A DNA stretch of 64,000 nucleotides, from the NCBI GenBank assembly GCA_020634235.1, contig JACKCB010000002.1:1054001-1118000 (forward strand). The letters are read 5' to 3'. Each line of letters opens with the position of its first letter. The stretch's first letter is position 1. Below, in pieces: positions 18,628-27,617 of this stretch. Source of the DNA: Ardenticatenaceae bacterium. Its GTDB lineage: Bacteria > Chloroflexota > Anaerolineae > Promineifilales > Promineifilaceae. The position numbers were made by a program, and so were the translations under genes. The notes beneath the pieces were generated by a model. That model ran no database searches. It saw only the letters and a list, made by a program, of their open reading frames with translations, and was not told where the DNA came from.

Positions 18628-19872
18628 ATGGAAAACCTGTTGACGTGTTGTTGTGGCTTGGACATTCATAAAGAGAGTATCGTCGCCTGTCTGTTACAGG
18701 GACCGCTGGAAGAAGGGTACAAACCCGCCAGCGAAGTAAGAGAATTCGGGACGCAGCTAGCCGACTTGAATGCCTTGCGAGAGTGGCTGCAAGCACATGA
18801 TTGTCATTACGTTGCTATGGAAAGCACCGGCATTTTCTGGCAACCCGTGTACGCCATTCTTGAAGAAGCTTTTACGGATGACATGCACCTCTTGGTGGTG
18901 AATGCCCGGCACTTAAAAAAGGTTCCCGGCCGGAAGACCGATATGCGCGATGCAGAATGGTTGGCTATCTTGCTGCGTGCCGGTCTCCTACGCGGCAGTT
19001 TTGTGCCCGAACGCGATATTCGGGATTTGCGTCAATTCACGCGGTATCGGAAGGCACTGATTCGGGATATTACTTCCCAGAAAAACCGGATTGAAAAGCT
19101 ATTACAGTCGAGCGGATTTCGTCTGTCCTCCTTTCTGTCCGATATCTTTGGCGCTTCCGGCCAGGCGATCATGGAGCAGTTAGTGCAAGTTGGCTATATC
19201 TCCAGGCAAAGTCTAGCAAAATGTCTCAAAGGGCGTGCCCGCCAGAAGAGCAACGAAATCTTGACCAATCTAAACGGGACCTTGTCCGGGCCGCAGCGCA
19301 AGCTGCTCAAGAGGCAATTGGCTCACTTGCGAGACCTACAGGACAATTTAGCGGAAGTGGAGCAAGACATTCGCGCTAACTTTGCTCAGTTCGAGGGGCC
19401 TATCGAATTGTTGGACACTATTCCGGGCATTGATCTGACGGCAGCCCATGCCGTTCTGGCCGAAATTGGTGTGGATATGTCTGCTTTTCCCACCGCTGAG
19501 CATATCTGTTCCTGGGCTGGTCTTGCTCCTGGCAACCATCAAAGCGCCGGAAAAAAGAAGAAGCAACGCATTACTCATGGCAACAATTATCTCAAGACGA
19601 TTCTTTGCGAAGTGGCCTGGGTGATTGCCCGCCAGAAAAAACTATACTTGTCTGCTTGGTACTGGCGTCTCAAACAACGGACGGGTGCCAAGCGAGCGAT
19701 TGTTGCTTTGGCGCGGAAGTTGCTTGTCATTATCTACACCATGCTTAAAACCAGCCAACCGTACGATGAACAAAAGTTCTTGGAACGCAAGCAGGCCAGC
19801 GAGCAAAAGCGAGTTAACCGAATGGTAAACGAATTAGCCAGGCTTGGGTATTCTGTTTCTCTGCCTAGCTGA
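18628..19872 (+). CDS. IS110-family DEDD transposase
   Basis: A 414-residue transposase. The RuvC-like N-terminal domain shows the DEDD set: D12 in GLDIHK, E65 in AMESTG, and D105 and D108 in KTDMRDAEW. The C-terminal Tnp domain has TIPGIDLTAAHAVLAEIG and AGLAPGNHQSAGKKKK with the candidate nucleophile S306. All key residues are intact, so the element may be active. It uses more A/T-ending codons than its neighbours, a sign of recent arrival. Confidence 0.93.
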   Translation: MENLLTCCCGLDIHKESIVACLLQGPLEEGYKPASEVREFGTQLADLNALREWLQAHDCHYVAMESTGIFWQPVYAILEEAFTDDMHLLVVNARHLKKVPGRKTDMRDAEWLAILLRAGLLRGSFVPERDIRDLRQFTRYRKALIRDITSQKNRIEKLLQSSGFRLSSFLSDIFGASGQAIMEQLVQVGYISRQSLAKCLKGRARQKSNEILTNLNGTLSGPQRKLLKRQLAHLRDLQDNLAEVEQDIRANFAQFEGPIELLDTIPGIDLTAAHAVLAEIGVDMSAFPTAEHICSWAGLAPGNHQSAGKKKKQRITHGNNYLKTILCEVAWVIARQKKLYLSAWYWRLKQRTGAKRAIVALARKLLVIIYTMLKTSQPYDEQKFLERKQASEQKRVNRMVNELARLGYSVSLPS

Positions 19873-19952
19873 GACGTTTATTTTCGTAGCAATGTAAAAC
19901 GGAATCGTTCACTCCCCCCCCTCCGAAACGAACAGAGAGGTCAAGCACCGGG

Positions 19953-20086
19953 GGCGTCGCCTCGGCGCTTCGCGCCTGGCGACGCCAAATAGAGCGGGTT
20001 TTTTCAGTTTTTGGGGCATTTGCCCCAAAAACTGAGAAAACCCCATCAGGTTCCCCCGCGCGGGGCGCGAAGCGCCCTCGCGCGGG
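19953..20086. repeat. Three consecutive large hairpins
   Basis: The first hairpin is 19953-19986, with GGCGTCGCC pairing GGCGACGCC and an inner GGCGC/GCGCC. The second is 20001-20040, with CAGTTTTTGGGGCA pairing TGCCCCAAAAACTG. The third is 20055-20086, with CCCGCGCGGGGCGC opposite GCGCCCTCGCGCGGG. The tips of the first and third are reverse complements (GCGCTTCGCGC and GCGCGAAGCGC). They fill the gap between the transposase and protein C; the rest of 19873-20316 shows no gene. Confidence 0.75.
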
Positions 20087-20316
20087 CCAGCACAAGTGCC
20101 ACAGCGTATTTGGAAAATCGCTCCACATCAGCCGCCCAGCGCGATCTCGGGCAGCTCACAGGCAACGCCACCTGGCAACCTTCTGCCCTTTTGCGCCCCT
20201 TTTCCCCCTACATTTAGCATTACTGGCCGTGCGTGTTGCGTATTGCGCCAGTTGGTGGCAAAGTTGTAGCCGGTAACATAGCTAGAAGACAGAACACGAA
20301 TGACGAATGACACTCC

Positions 20317-20841
20317 ATGACCCAACTTGCCGACGACTTTCTTGAACTCCATGATGACCAGGTGAGCGCCGCCGATTTGCAGGCCCAGGTGCAGGCCCGC
20401 CTGGCTGCCCGCCGCGCCGCGCCCGGCTACGCGCCACAGCAGTTCGCCAGCTACATCACCAGCGACACCTGCCCCACCCCGCCGGACGATCTGCCCTACG
20501 CCTTTGGTCTCTACCACCATTTACAGCGGGCCAACGACATTTACAGCCAGGCCGATACCGCCCCGGTGCTGGCCCCCTCGCCGGCCACGCGGCTGCCGCT
20601 GCTGGGCCGCCTCTGGCAGCTCATTCGCGGTGAAACGCACAACCTCATCCTGTTTTATGTCAACCGCAGCCTGGCCCACCAGGTCAGCGTCAACCGCCAC
20701 CTGGTGCAAACCCTCAACGAACTCACCCGCCAGAATGAAGCGCAGCAGCGGGCCATCATCGCCCTGCAGGCCCAGGTCGCGGCCCGGCAAGCCCAAGAGC
20801 AGCCCCCAGCAGCCGCGTCAGCGCCCCCCCCCACCGGGTAA
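20317..20841 (+). CDS. Small glycosyltransferase-associated protein C
   Basis: A 174-residue protein of unknown function. The N-terminal half is helical (LADDFLELHDDQVSAADLQA). The core reads RLPLLGRLWQLIRGETHNLI, then LFYVNRSLAHQVSVNRHLV, matching protein B (16676) without gaps. A Gln/Ala-rich coiled-coil tail follows. It lies 4 bases before a GT4 gene. Together with B it marks two copies of a glycosyltransferase plus small-protein arrangement now separated by the IS110 element. Confidence 0.75.
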   Translation: MTQLADDFLELHDDQVSAADLQAQVQARLAARRAAPGYAPQQFASYITSDTCPTPPDDLPYAFGLYHHLQRANDIYSQADTAPVLAPSPATRLPLLGRLWQLIRGETHNLILFYVNRSLAHQVSVNRHLVQTLNELTRQNEAQQRAIIALQAQVAARQAQEQPPAAASAPPPTG

Positions 20842-20845
20842 CCCC

Positions 20846-21937
20846 ATGCCCCAACCAAAACTCAGCCAGAGCCAACTCAACCAGGTTGTCGTCGGTGCCT
20901 CCCTTGGCGACGCCGTTACCGACCATGCGCTGGTCATTCGTGACTGGCTGCGCGGTTGGGGCTTCCAATCCCAATTGTACGCGCTGCACATCCACCCGGC
21001 GCTGGCCAGCGAGGTGAAGCCGCTGTCTGCCTACCACCCCGGCCGGGGCGAGCGCCACCTCATCTTCCACCACAGCATCGGCTCCGAAACCGTCGACGTG
21101 CTAACCAACCTCCCCGTTGAACTCATCCTCATCTACCACAACATCACCCCGGCCGGGTTCTTCACCTACGCCGACCCCATGTGGACCCGCCTGCTCACCC
21201 AGGGGCGACAGCAGTTGCACCAACTCCGCCCCCACACCCGGCTGGGGCTGGCCGTCTCCGAATTCAACGCCGCCGAACTGCGCGACGCCGGCTACCAGCC
21301 CACCGGCGTCCTGCCCATCATGCTAGACGAAAGCCGCTACACCATCCCTCTCAACGACAACCTGGCCGCCAGCCTGCGCGCCCAGGGACCACTGCTGCTC
21401 TTCGTGGGCAAATTCGCCCCCCACAAAAAGCAAGAAGACCTGGTGAAGCTGCTCTTCCACTACCGGCAGCTAGCCCCCCACGCCCGCCTGGCCCTGGTGG
21501 GCGACCCCTGGCTGCCCGACTACACCGCCTGGCTCAACGACATGATCCGCCGCCTGGGGCTAACCGAGGCCGTGCTGCTGCCCGGCCGGGTAAACCAGCA
21601 AGACATGGTCACCTACTACCGCTGCGCCGACCTCTTCGTCTCCATGAGCGAGCACGAAGGCTTCTGCAAGCCGCTCATCGAAAGCATGTACCTGGCCCTA
21701 CCCATCCTGGCCTACGCCAGCACCGCCGTACCCGGCACCCTGGGCCAGACCGGCATCCTGTTCCACGACAAAGATTACGAAGCGCTGGCCGAACTGGTAG
21801 ACATTTTGCAGCACGACCACGCCTTGCGCCAACGCCTGATCCAGCGCCAGCAGGCCCACGTGCAGCAGTTCCTGGCCCCCGCAATCCGGGCCACCTTACA
21901 GCAGCATCTGCAAACACTGGGGGTGCTGGCTCCATGA
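20846..21937 (+). CDS. GT4-family glycosyltransferase
   Basis: A 363-residue GT-B enzyme with an N-terminus of NQVVVGASLGDAVTDHALVI and a C-terminal block LLLFVGKFAPHKKQEDLVKL. The donor motif region SMSEHEGFCKPLIESMYLAL has the E-x7-E spacing typical of GT4. It begins 4 bases after protein C, and its TGA overlaps the next ATG (ATGA), indicating a tightly coupled operon. An upstream extension in the same frame is antisense-like noise and was not used. Confidence 0.88.
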   Translation: MPQPKLSQSQLNQVVVGASLGDAVTDHALVIRDWLRGWGFQSQLYALHIHPALASEVKPLSAYHPGRGERHLIFHHSIGSETVDVLTNLPVELILIYHNITPAGFFTYADPMWTRLLTQGRQQLHQLRPHTRLGLAVSEFNAAELRDAGYQPTGVLPIMLDESRYTIPLNDNLAASLRAQGPLLLFVGKFAPHKKQEDLVKLLFHYRQLAPHARLALVGDPWLPDYTAWLNDMIRRLGLTEAVLLPGRVNQQDMVTYYRCADLFVSMSEHEGFCKPLIESMYLALPILAYASTAVPGTLGQTGILFHDKDYEALAELVDILQHDHALRQRLIQRQQAHVQQFLAPAIRATLQQHLQTLGVLAP

Positions 21938-23121
21938 GCCGCCCCCAGCGCATTGCCCTGGTCGTGCAGCGCTACGGGCCAGAAGTCAACGGCGGCGCCG
22001 AGACAGCGGCGCGGGCCATCGCCGAACACCTGGCCACGCGGCTAGAAGTCCACGTGCTAACCACCTGCGCCGTCGATTACACCACCTGGGCCAATGTCTA
22101 CCCGGCCGGGACAACCCAACTCAACGGCGTCCACCTCCACCGCTTCCCCGTAGACGCCGCTCGCGATTGGGGCCGCGCCCAAAAAGAGACCGGCCGCTTC
22201 TTGCAGCAAGAACACACCCTGGAAGATGAAATCGCCTGGGTGCGCCAGGCCGGTCCCTTCGCCACCCCCCTGCTGCAATTCATCAAACGCTCAGCCACCG
22301 ACTTCGACGCCTTCATCTTCTTCACCTACCTCTATGCCACCACCTGCCTTGGCCTGCCCCTGGTGGCCCACAAAGCCATCCTGGTCCCCACCGCCCACGA
22401 CGAACCCTTCCTCTACATGGAGATTTTCCGCCGTCTCTGCCGGCTGCCGCGCCACATCATCTACCTGACCCACGCCGAGCAGGAACTGGTGCAGCGCATC
22501 ACCGGCAACCGGGCCGTGCCCAGCAGCGTGCTGGCCCTGGGCATCGATCCCCCCAGCCAGCCCCGGCCGGAGCGTTTCCGCCAAAAATACCAGGTACAAG
22601 GCGATTTTCTGCTCTATGGCGGGCGCATCTCCGAAGCCAAAAACGTGCCCGAACTGCTAGACTACTTCCAACGCTACCTGGCCAGCCATCCCCGGCCGGG
22701 GCAGCTCATCCTCATGGGCCAGTCCACCATCCCCCTCCCCACCCATCCCCAAATTCGGGCCATCGGCTTCGTCTCCGAACAGGACAAACAAGACGCCCTC
22801 AGCGCCGCCACCCTGGTCGTCCTCCCCTCCCTCTTCGAGAGCCTGTCCATCATCATTCTAGAAGCCTGGCTCGCCAGCGTACCGGTACTGGTCAACGGCC
22901 GCTGCGAGGTCACCCGCCAGCAGTGCCGCCTCAGCAACGGGGGGCTTTACTACACCACCTACGACGAATTCGTCGCCACCCTGGACCGGCTGCTAAAAGC
23001 CCCCGCCCTGCGCGCCCAACTGGGCCAGCAAGGGCAGCAGTTTGTCCTACAGCACTATACCTGGCCCATCATTCTCGATCAGTACCAGAACATCCTCCAT
23101 CAGCTCCAATCCCCAAACTAA
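21934..23121 (+). CDS. GT4-family glycosyltransferase
   Basis: A 395-residue GT-B enzyme beginning PQRIALVVQRYGPEVNGGAE. The donor domain contains LLYGGRISEAKNVPELLDYF and PSLFESLSIIILEAWLASVP with the two conserved Glu residues. It resembles the gene at 17125, including the late CRLSNGGLYYTTYDEF versus C-R-K-A-N-G-G-L-Y-F block, so it is probably a duplicate with a changed specificity. It is the last gene of the coupled set. Confidence 0.88.
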   Translation: MSRPQRIALVVQRYGPEVNGGAETAARAIAEHLATRLEVHVLTTCAVDYTTWANVYPAGTTQLNGVHLHRFPVDAARDWGRAQKETGRFLQQEHTLEDEIAWVRQAGPFATPLLQFIKRSATDFDAFIFFTYLYATTCLGLPLVAHKAILVPTAHDEPFLYMEIFRRLCRLPRHIIYLTHAEQELVQRITGNRAVPSSVLALGIDPPSQPRPERFRQKYQVQGDFLLYGGRISEAKNVPELLDYFQRYLASHPRPGQLILMGQSTIPLPTHPQIRAIGFVSEQDKQDALSAATLVVLPSLFESLSIIILEAWLASVPVLVNGRCEVTRQQCRLSNGGLYYTTYDEFVATLDRLLKAPALRAQLGQQGQQFVLQHYTWPIILDQYQNILHQLQSPN

Positions 23122-23297
23122 ACCTCACCAGGCGGCAGCAATAACGTGACCGGCACCCATTATCGCTGCCGGCAATTACTACAAAATTCCTATTGTGCCG
23201 CACCCAACCCATCGCTAAACTGAAACCCAAATTCGGGAATCATGCTGTCACTTATTGTCAACTCATGTCTACCGCACAATGCTCAGGACTACACCTC

Positions 23298-25292
23298 ATG
23301 CTCAACCAACACACCACCGCCCCCACCAGAATCATCCTGGCCGGCTTTATACTCGTCATCCTGCTACTTGTCTTAGCTGCCGGAACACAGCCCACCGTCT
23401 CAGCCCAGGACCAACCCATCATAGGCGTGCCAGAAACGCCTAAGTGGACCGTAACCCTACCCCACGAAAACTGCTATGGCAGCAATGATCCCAACTGCTT
23501 CCACGGCTCCCCCACCCTGGCCGACGTCAACGAAGACGGCTACGACGATGTCATCGTCTCCACCAACAACGGCCACCTCGTGGTGGTCAAGCACAACGGA
23601 CAAGTACTGTGGGACGTGGATGTTGCCCCCTATTTCGGCATGGCCAGCAACCAGGAAGAGATCAACTCCTCCCCGGCCGTGGCCGACATCGACAATGACG
23701 GCGACGTCGAGATCGTCGTTGGCGTAGGCACTATCCACCGTGCCATCTGCACCCAGGGCGGTGTCATCGTGCTAGATCGTTGGGGGCACGTTGAGCCGGG
23801 CTGGCCGCAGAGCACCACCGACTGGGTCATCCCCCCGGCCGGGTGCAACGACTCCATCTTCTCCAGCCCCGCCCTGGGCGACCTGGACAACGACGGCGAC
23901 CTGGAGATCGTCGTCGGTGGCTTCGACATGCGCATCTACGCCTGGCATCACAACGGCCAATTCGTCGACGGCTTCCCCCCCAACAGCTACCTCTACGACG
24001 AATTCCCCTGGAGCATCTTCGTCACCCACCTGGCCGACGTCGTCTGGAGCTCGCCAGCCCTGGCCGACATCAACCACGACGGCTACCTGGACATCATCAC
24101 CGGCACCGATGAAGGCAACCAGGGCAGCAGTTGGAACTGCCCCTACGCCCTGCCGGCCGGCTGGCGCAGCGGCTACTGCGGCGGCTCCATCTACGCCCTG
24201 GACCGGCACGGCCAGTTCCTGCCCGGCTTCCCCCGCCACTTCCTGGAAACCGTCCAATCCTCGCCCGTTGTCGCCGACATCAACAGCGACGGCGAGATGG
24301 AAATCATCGTCGGCAGCGGCACCTTCTACCGCAACAACAGCCCCGACCATCCCACCTACGGCTTCCGCATCCACGTCATGGACAGCCAGGCCCGCGACCT
24401 GCCCGGCTGGGAAGGGGGCAAGGCAGTTGGCGGGCCAGTACCCGCCTCCCCAGCCATCGGCGACATCACCGGCGACGGCGCGCCAGAAATCATCGTCGCC
24501 ACCGCCGAAGAACGGCTGCTATACGCCTGGGACATTCATGGCCAGCTCATTAGCGGCTTCCCCAGCCGCGCCCGCGACATGTTCGGCCAGACCACAGCCA
24601 ACTACGACACCGGCCAGAGCTTCGTGCTGGCCGATTTCGACGGCGACAGCAAGATGGAGATCATCCTCAACTTGGGCTGGACCGTGGTCGTCATCGACGG
24701 CGATGGCCGCCACCTCACCTCCACTTACTACCCAAACAGCGACCGGCCGGTATACCTGACCGATGGCACCCTGAGCAATACCCCGGCTGTCGGCGACATT
24801 GACCACGACGGCAAGCTAGAGTTGATCACCCACAACAGCATCCTGTATGTCTGGGATTTGCCCAACGCCTCCGACAAAGCTGAATGGCCGATGTTCAAGT
24901 TCAATGCGGCCGGCACCGCCTCCCCCATCACCCCGGCCTCGCTAGACAGCAGCCACGACGCGCTGCTGCTCTTCCACCAGACCGGCGTGCCAGGCCCCAT
25001 CCGTGCTACCATCCAGGTACAAAACATGGGCGGCCAACCCATGAACTGGACCATCACCCCCCCGGCCGGGATAACCACCTCCCCCAGCTCCGGCACACTA
25101 GACAACGGCAGCGCCACCGTCCAGGTAACCATCGCCACCACCAGCCTGCGCCCCGGCTTCAACAGCCTGGGGACCATCCGCGTTCGCGCCTACAGTAACG
25201 GCGTCGAACTGCCCACCAGCCCCATCAACATTCCCGTCACCGTTTACTACGGCAACGTAAACCACATCTTCCTCTCCAATATCAGCCAATAA
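23298..25292 (+). CDS. Secreted FG-GAP/VCBS repeat protein
   Basis: A 664-residue exported protein. ATG 23298 was chosen because it is followed by a signal sequence (IILAGFILVILLLVLAAG); the frame is open 35 codons further upstream. It carries many Asp-rich Ca-binding repeats such as LADVNEDGYDDVIVST, VADIDNDGDVEIVVGVG, LADINHDGYLDIITG and VADINSDGEMEIIVGSG, which build a beta-propeller. The C-terminal 130 residues form an immunoglobulin-like domain (MNWTITPPAGITTSPSSG). Role: a surface or extracellular binding protein. Confidence 0.85.
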   Translation: MLNQHTTAPTRIILAGFILVILLLVLAAGTQPTVSAQDQPIIGVPETPKWTVTLPHENCYGSNDPNCFHGSPTLADVNEDGYDDVIVSTNNGHLVVVKHNGQVLWDVDVAPYFGMASNQEEINSSPAVADIDNDGDVEIVVGVGTIHRAICTQGGVIVLDRWGHVEPGWPQSTTDWVIPPAGCNDSIFSSPALGDLDNDGDLEIVVGGFDMRIYAWHHNGQFVDGFPPNSYLYDEFPWSIFVTHLADVVWSSPALADINHDGYLDIITGTDEGNQGSSWNCPYALPAGWRSGYCGGSIYALDRHGQFLPGFPRHFLETVQSSPVVADINSDGEMEIIVGSGTFYRNNSPDHPTYGFRIHVMDSQARDLPGWEGGKAVGGPVPASPAIGDITGDGAPEIIVATAEERLLYAWDIHGQLISGFPSRARDMFGQTTANYDTGQSFVLADFDGDSKMEIILNLGWTVVVIDGDGRHLTSTYYPNSDRPVYLTDGTLSNTPAVGDIDHDGKLELITHNSILYVWDLPNASDKAEWPMFKFNAAGTASPITPASLDSSHDALLLFHQTGVPGPIRATIQVQNMGGQPMNWTITPPAGITTSPSSGTLDNGSATVQVTIATTSLRPGFNSLGTIRVRAYSNGVELPTSPINIPVTVYYGNVNHIFLSNISQ

Positions 25293-25293
25293 A

Positions 25294-25318
25294 GTTGGGG
25301 CGGCTTGCCCGCCCCAAC
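25294..25318. terminator. Hairpin between convergent genes
   Basis: GTTGGGGCGG (25294-25303) pairs perfectly with CCGCCCCAAC (25309-25318) across a five-base loop, directly after the VCBS gene stop and just before the stop of the convergent gene. There is no long T run, so its action as a terminator is not certain. Confidence 0.5.
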
Positions 25319-25325
25319 CCATTTC

Positions 25326-27614
25326 TCAGGGTACGGTAACCGTCACCACCCCCGGCCGGGACCAAAACTCCCCTTCCCCCCCAGCCAGCGGCAGCCGCCC
25401 GGCCGGGTCATACCAGCCCACCCGCAGCCCATACACCCCGGCCGGCAGCGCCACCGGCAAGTCCATCACCACCAACTCCGTCAGCCGCTCCCCCGGTCGC
25501 CAGGCCGGCACCGGCCAGCGCCCGCCAAACGGCCGCTGATCCTGCTGGGCCACAATCTCCCCCGCCTCATCCAACAAATGCACAAACAGCGTCAGGTCAC
25601 GCGCCGGCGGCCCGGCCGGCGCCACCTGCCAGGTAAATTGCAGCGGCAACTGGTCCCCGGCCGCCACCGCCCCGGCCGGCAAGCCCAGGCCAGTCAGCGT
25701 CAGCCCATCCTGCCAGGCCACGGCCAGCGGCAAGTTCACCGGCGCAGCGGCCACCGGCGGCGGGTCGCCCAGCCGCAAATAACCCGCCTGAACGTCCGGC
25801 GGATTCCCGGCCGGGTCATCGCGCTGCGGCAGCGCCGTGCCCGTGGCCAGATCATACAGCAGCAGCCCCAGCCGGTAGCTACCCGGCGGCAAATCAACCG
25901 GCACCGGCTGGCGGGCCGGCAGAGACAACCGGTCACCCGGCTGCCACAACTGGCTGTCATAGCCGCCCCCAAAGGGCACCGTGCGCGTTACCCCATATTG
26001 GGCAAAGGTCTGCGTATCCACCAGGAAGGTGGTCAGCCCCAAACTGGCCGGCTGCGGCGCGCCCACCCCCACCCCCACCGCCAATGCCAGGGCCGTCCCC
26101 GGCCGGAGCACTGTATCGGCCAGAGTCACCCCGGTCAGCGTCAACTCCTGGGCCAGGGGCACATCCAGCGGAACCACCACCTGCGCGGCCGGCGCGGGCC
26201 GGCGGCGGTAGAGGGTCACGTTGTCAAAGGTGACCGCCGGCTCATAGGCAGCCTGGAACCACCAGGTCGGAACCACCTGCTCCCAGGCGGTGTTAGGCAG
26301 CGTCACAACATACGCCGGCTGGTGCGCGTTCAGGGCATAGACCAGCGTCTCCTGCCAGCCCAATTGGTGGCCGGTCATGTCGGCGCTCACCAGCCCCATG
26401 GTATCCAGGATGGGGCGCTGCGACTGGTAGCCAATGACGCCAATCTCAATGGTGGCGACCGCGTCGGCCGGGTCGCTGTTGGCCGCCAGCCAGCGCCCGG
26501 CCGGGACGTAGGCCGGCTGGTAGCCATGGGCCACCTGCGCCTGGCCATACGTCTGCGCCCCCTGGGCCAGCAGGATGGGCAGCAGCAGCAGCCCGGCCAC
26601 AAGCGGTGCCAGGCGGGCCAGGCGCGGCGGTCCCCACGGACCATCATCCCCCAGCAGCACGCCCAGCCCCAGCGCGGCCAGCAGGCTCAATGCCAGCAGC
26701 GGCGGCACAAAATACCAGGGAAAGGTGACCACCCCCACAACGGTATAGAACAGGGTGTAAGCGGCCAGCCAGCCGGCCAACCACCAAAAAGGACGTCCCG
26801 GCCGGGTAGCTATCACCCACAAGGCCAGCAGCCAGGCCGCAGCCAGGGCCAGCGCCGCCGGCCAGGGCAAGGCAGAGACGTGGGCCAACAGCCCCTGGGC
26901 AAAACCGGGCAGCCCGTCCACCGGCATCAGCGTCGTCTGGCCGATTTTGGCCGCAGCGCTGTTGGGCAAGAACTGGCCGTAGCGCCATTGGGCATACAAG
27001 AACCAGGGCAGAGTCAGCAGCAGCGTGGCCAGCGCCTCGCGCCAGGGCAGCCGCCGTTCGCGCCGCCAGATTTCCAGCCCCAGGAAGAGCAGCCAGAAGG
27101 CGCTGTCTTGCCGGGTGAGGAGTTGGGCGGCGGCCAGCAGCACAAAAAGGCGCTTATGCCCCCCCAGCCAGCTCCAGGCAGTGAGCAGCATAAGGGCCAG
27201 CAGCAGAGGGGTCTCCATGCCGGCGCTGGCCAGCAGCGGGGCCAGGGTGGCAATGAGCAAAGGGGCGATGAGGGTGGCCCCCGGCCGGGCGGCTTGCCAG
27301 AAGAGGGCCGCCGCACTCCAGGCGGTCACAGCCCAGGCCAGGATACCCAGCCAATGCCCCAGCCAGGCCATATCGGGCACCAGCAGCCCCAGCCCGGCCA
27401 GCAGCAGGGCAAAGAGGGGGGTGGTGGTGCCCAGCACCCATTCGCCGGGGTTGTAGCGCAGCCCCAGCCCCTGGCGCAGGTTGTCGGCATAGCGGTAGGT
27501 GATGTAGGCGTCGTCAAACGCCCCGGCCGGGGTGCGCCACCAACCCCACAGCAAAATCAGCCCGGTGGCCAGGCAAAGCGTCGCGAGAAGGATCGGCTTG
27601 TTTCGGTGCACCAC
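25326..27614 (-). CDS. GT-C-type membrane glycosyltransferase with large soluble tail
   Basis: A 762-residue protein. Residues 1 to about 440 hold around ten transmembrane helices. The first external loop reads FDDAYITYRYADNLRQGLG with R-Y-N-P-G-E, like the DDA-[YF]-I-T loop of arabinofuranosyl/mannosyl GT-C enzymes (AftB-like). The remaining 300 residues are a soluble beta-rich tail with paired domains. It starts with GTG 3 bases after the carboxylase stop on the same strand, so it may be co-transcribed with that gene despite the unrelated function. Confidence 0.78.
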   Translation of the reverse strand: MVHRNKPILLATLCLATGLILLWGWWRTPAGAFDDAYITYRYADNLRQGLGLRYNPGEWVLGTTTPLFALLLAGLGLLVPDMAWLGHWLGILAWAVTAWSAAALFWQAARPGATLIAPLLIATLAPLLASAGMETPLLLALMLLTAWSWLGGHKRLFVLLAAAQLLTRQDSAFWLLFLGLEIWRRERRLPWREALATLLLTLPWFLYAQWRYGQFLPNSAAAKIGQTTLMPVDGLPGFAQGLLAHVSALPWPAALALAAAWLLALWVIATRPGRPFWWLAGWLAAYTLFYTVVGVVTFPWYFVPPLLALSLLAALGLGVLLGDDGPWGPPRLARLAPLVAGLLLLPILLAQGAQTYGQAQVAHGYQPAYVPAGRWLAANSDPADAVATIEIGVIGYQSQRPILDTMGLVSADMTGHQLGWQETLVYALNAHQPAYVVTLPNTAWEQVVPTWWFQAAYEPAVTFDNVTLYRRRPAPAAQVVVPLDVPLAQELTLTGVTLADTVLRPGTALALAVGVGVGAPQPASLGLTTFLVDTQTFAQYGVTRTVPFGGGYDSQLWQPGDRLSLPARQPVPVDLPPGSYRLGLLLYDLATGTALPQRDDPAGNPPDVQAGYLRLGDPPPVAAAPVNLPLAVAWQDGLTLTGLGLPAGAVAAGDQLPLQFTWQVAPAGPPARDLTLFVHLLDEAGEIVAQQDQRPFGGRWPVPAWRPGERLTELVVMDLPVALPAGVYGLRVGWYDPAGRLPLAGGEGEFWSRPGVVTVTVP

Positions 27615-27617
27615 AGG

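Larger units (their letters stand above)
18340..19915 (+). mobile_element. IS110-family insertion sequence (ends approximate)
   Basis: A segment clearly lower in G+C than its flanks, carrying an IS110 transposase, interrupts a run of glycosyltransferase genes. It has about 290 non-coding bases before the transposase and only about 40 after it. The ends are estimated from the composition change. No terminal inverted repeats or target duplication were seen, as is normal for IS110. Confidence 0.7.

Noticed and set aside
21181..21933. Upstream extension of the GT4 gene at 21934
   Set aside because: It is a shifted frame of the preceding glycosyltransferase; the family N-terminus begins at 21934.
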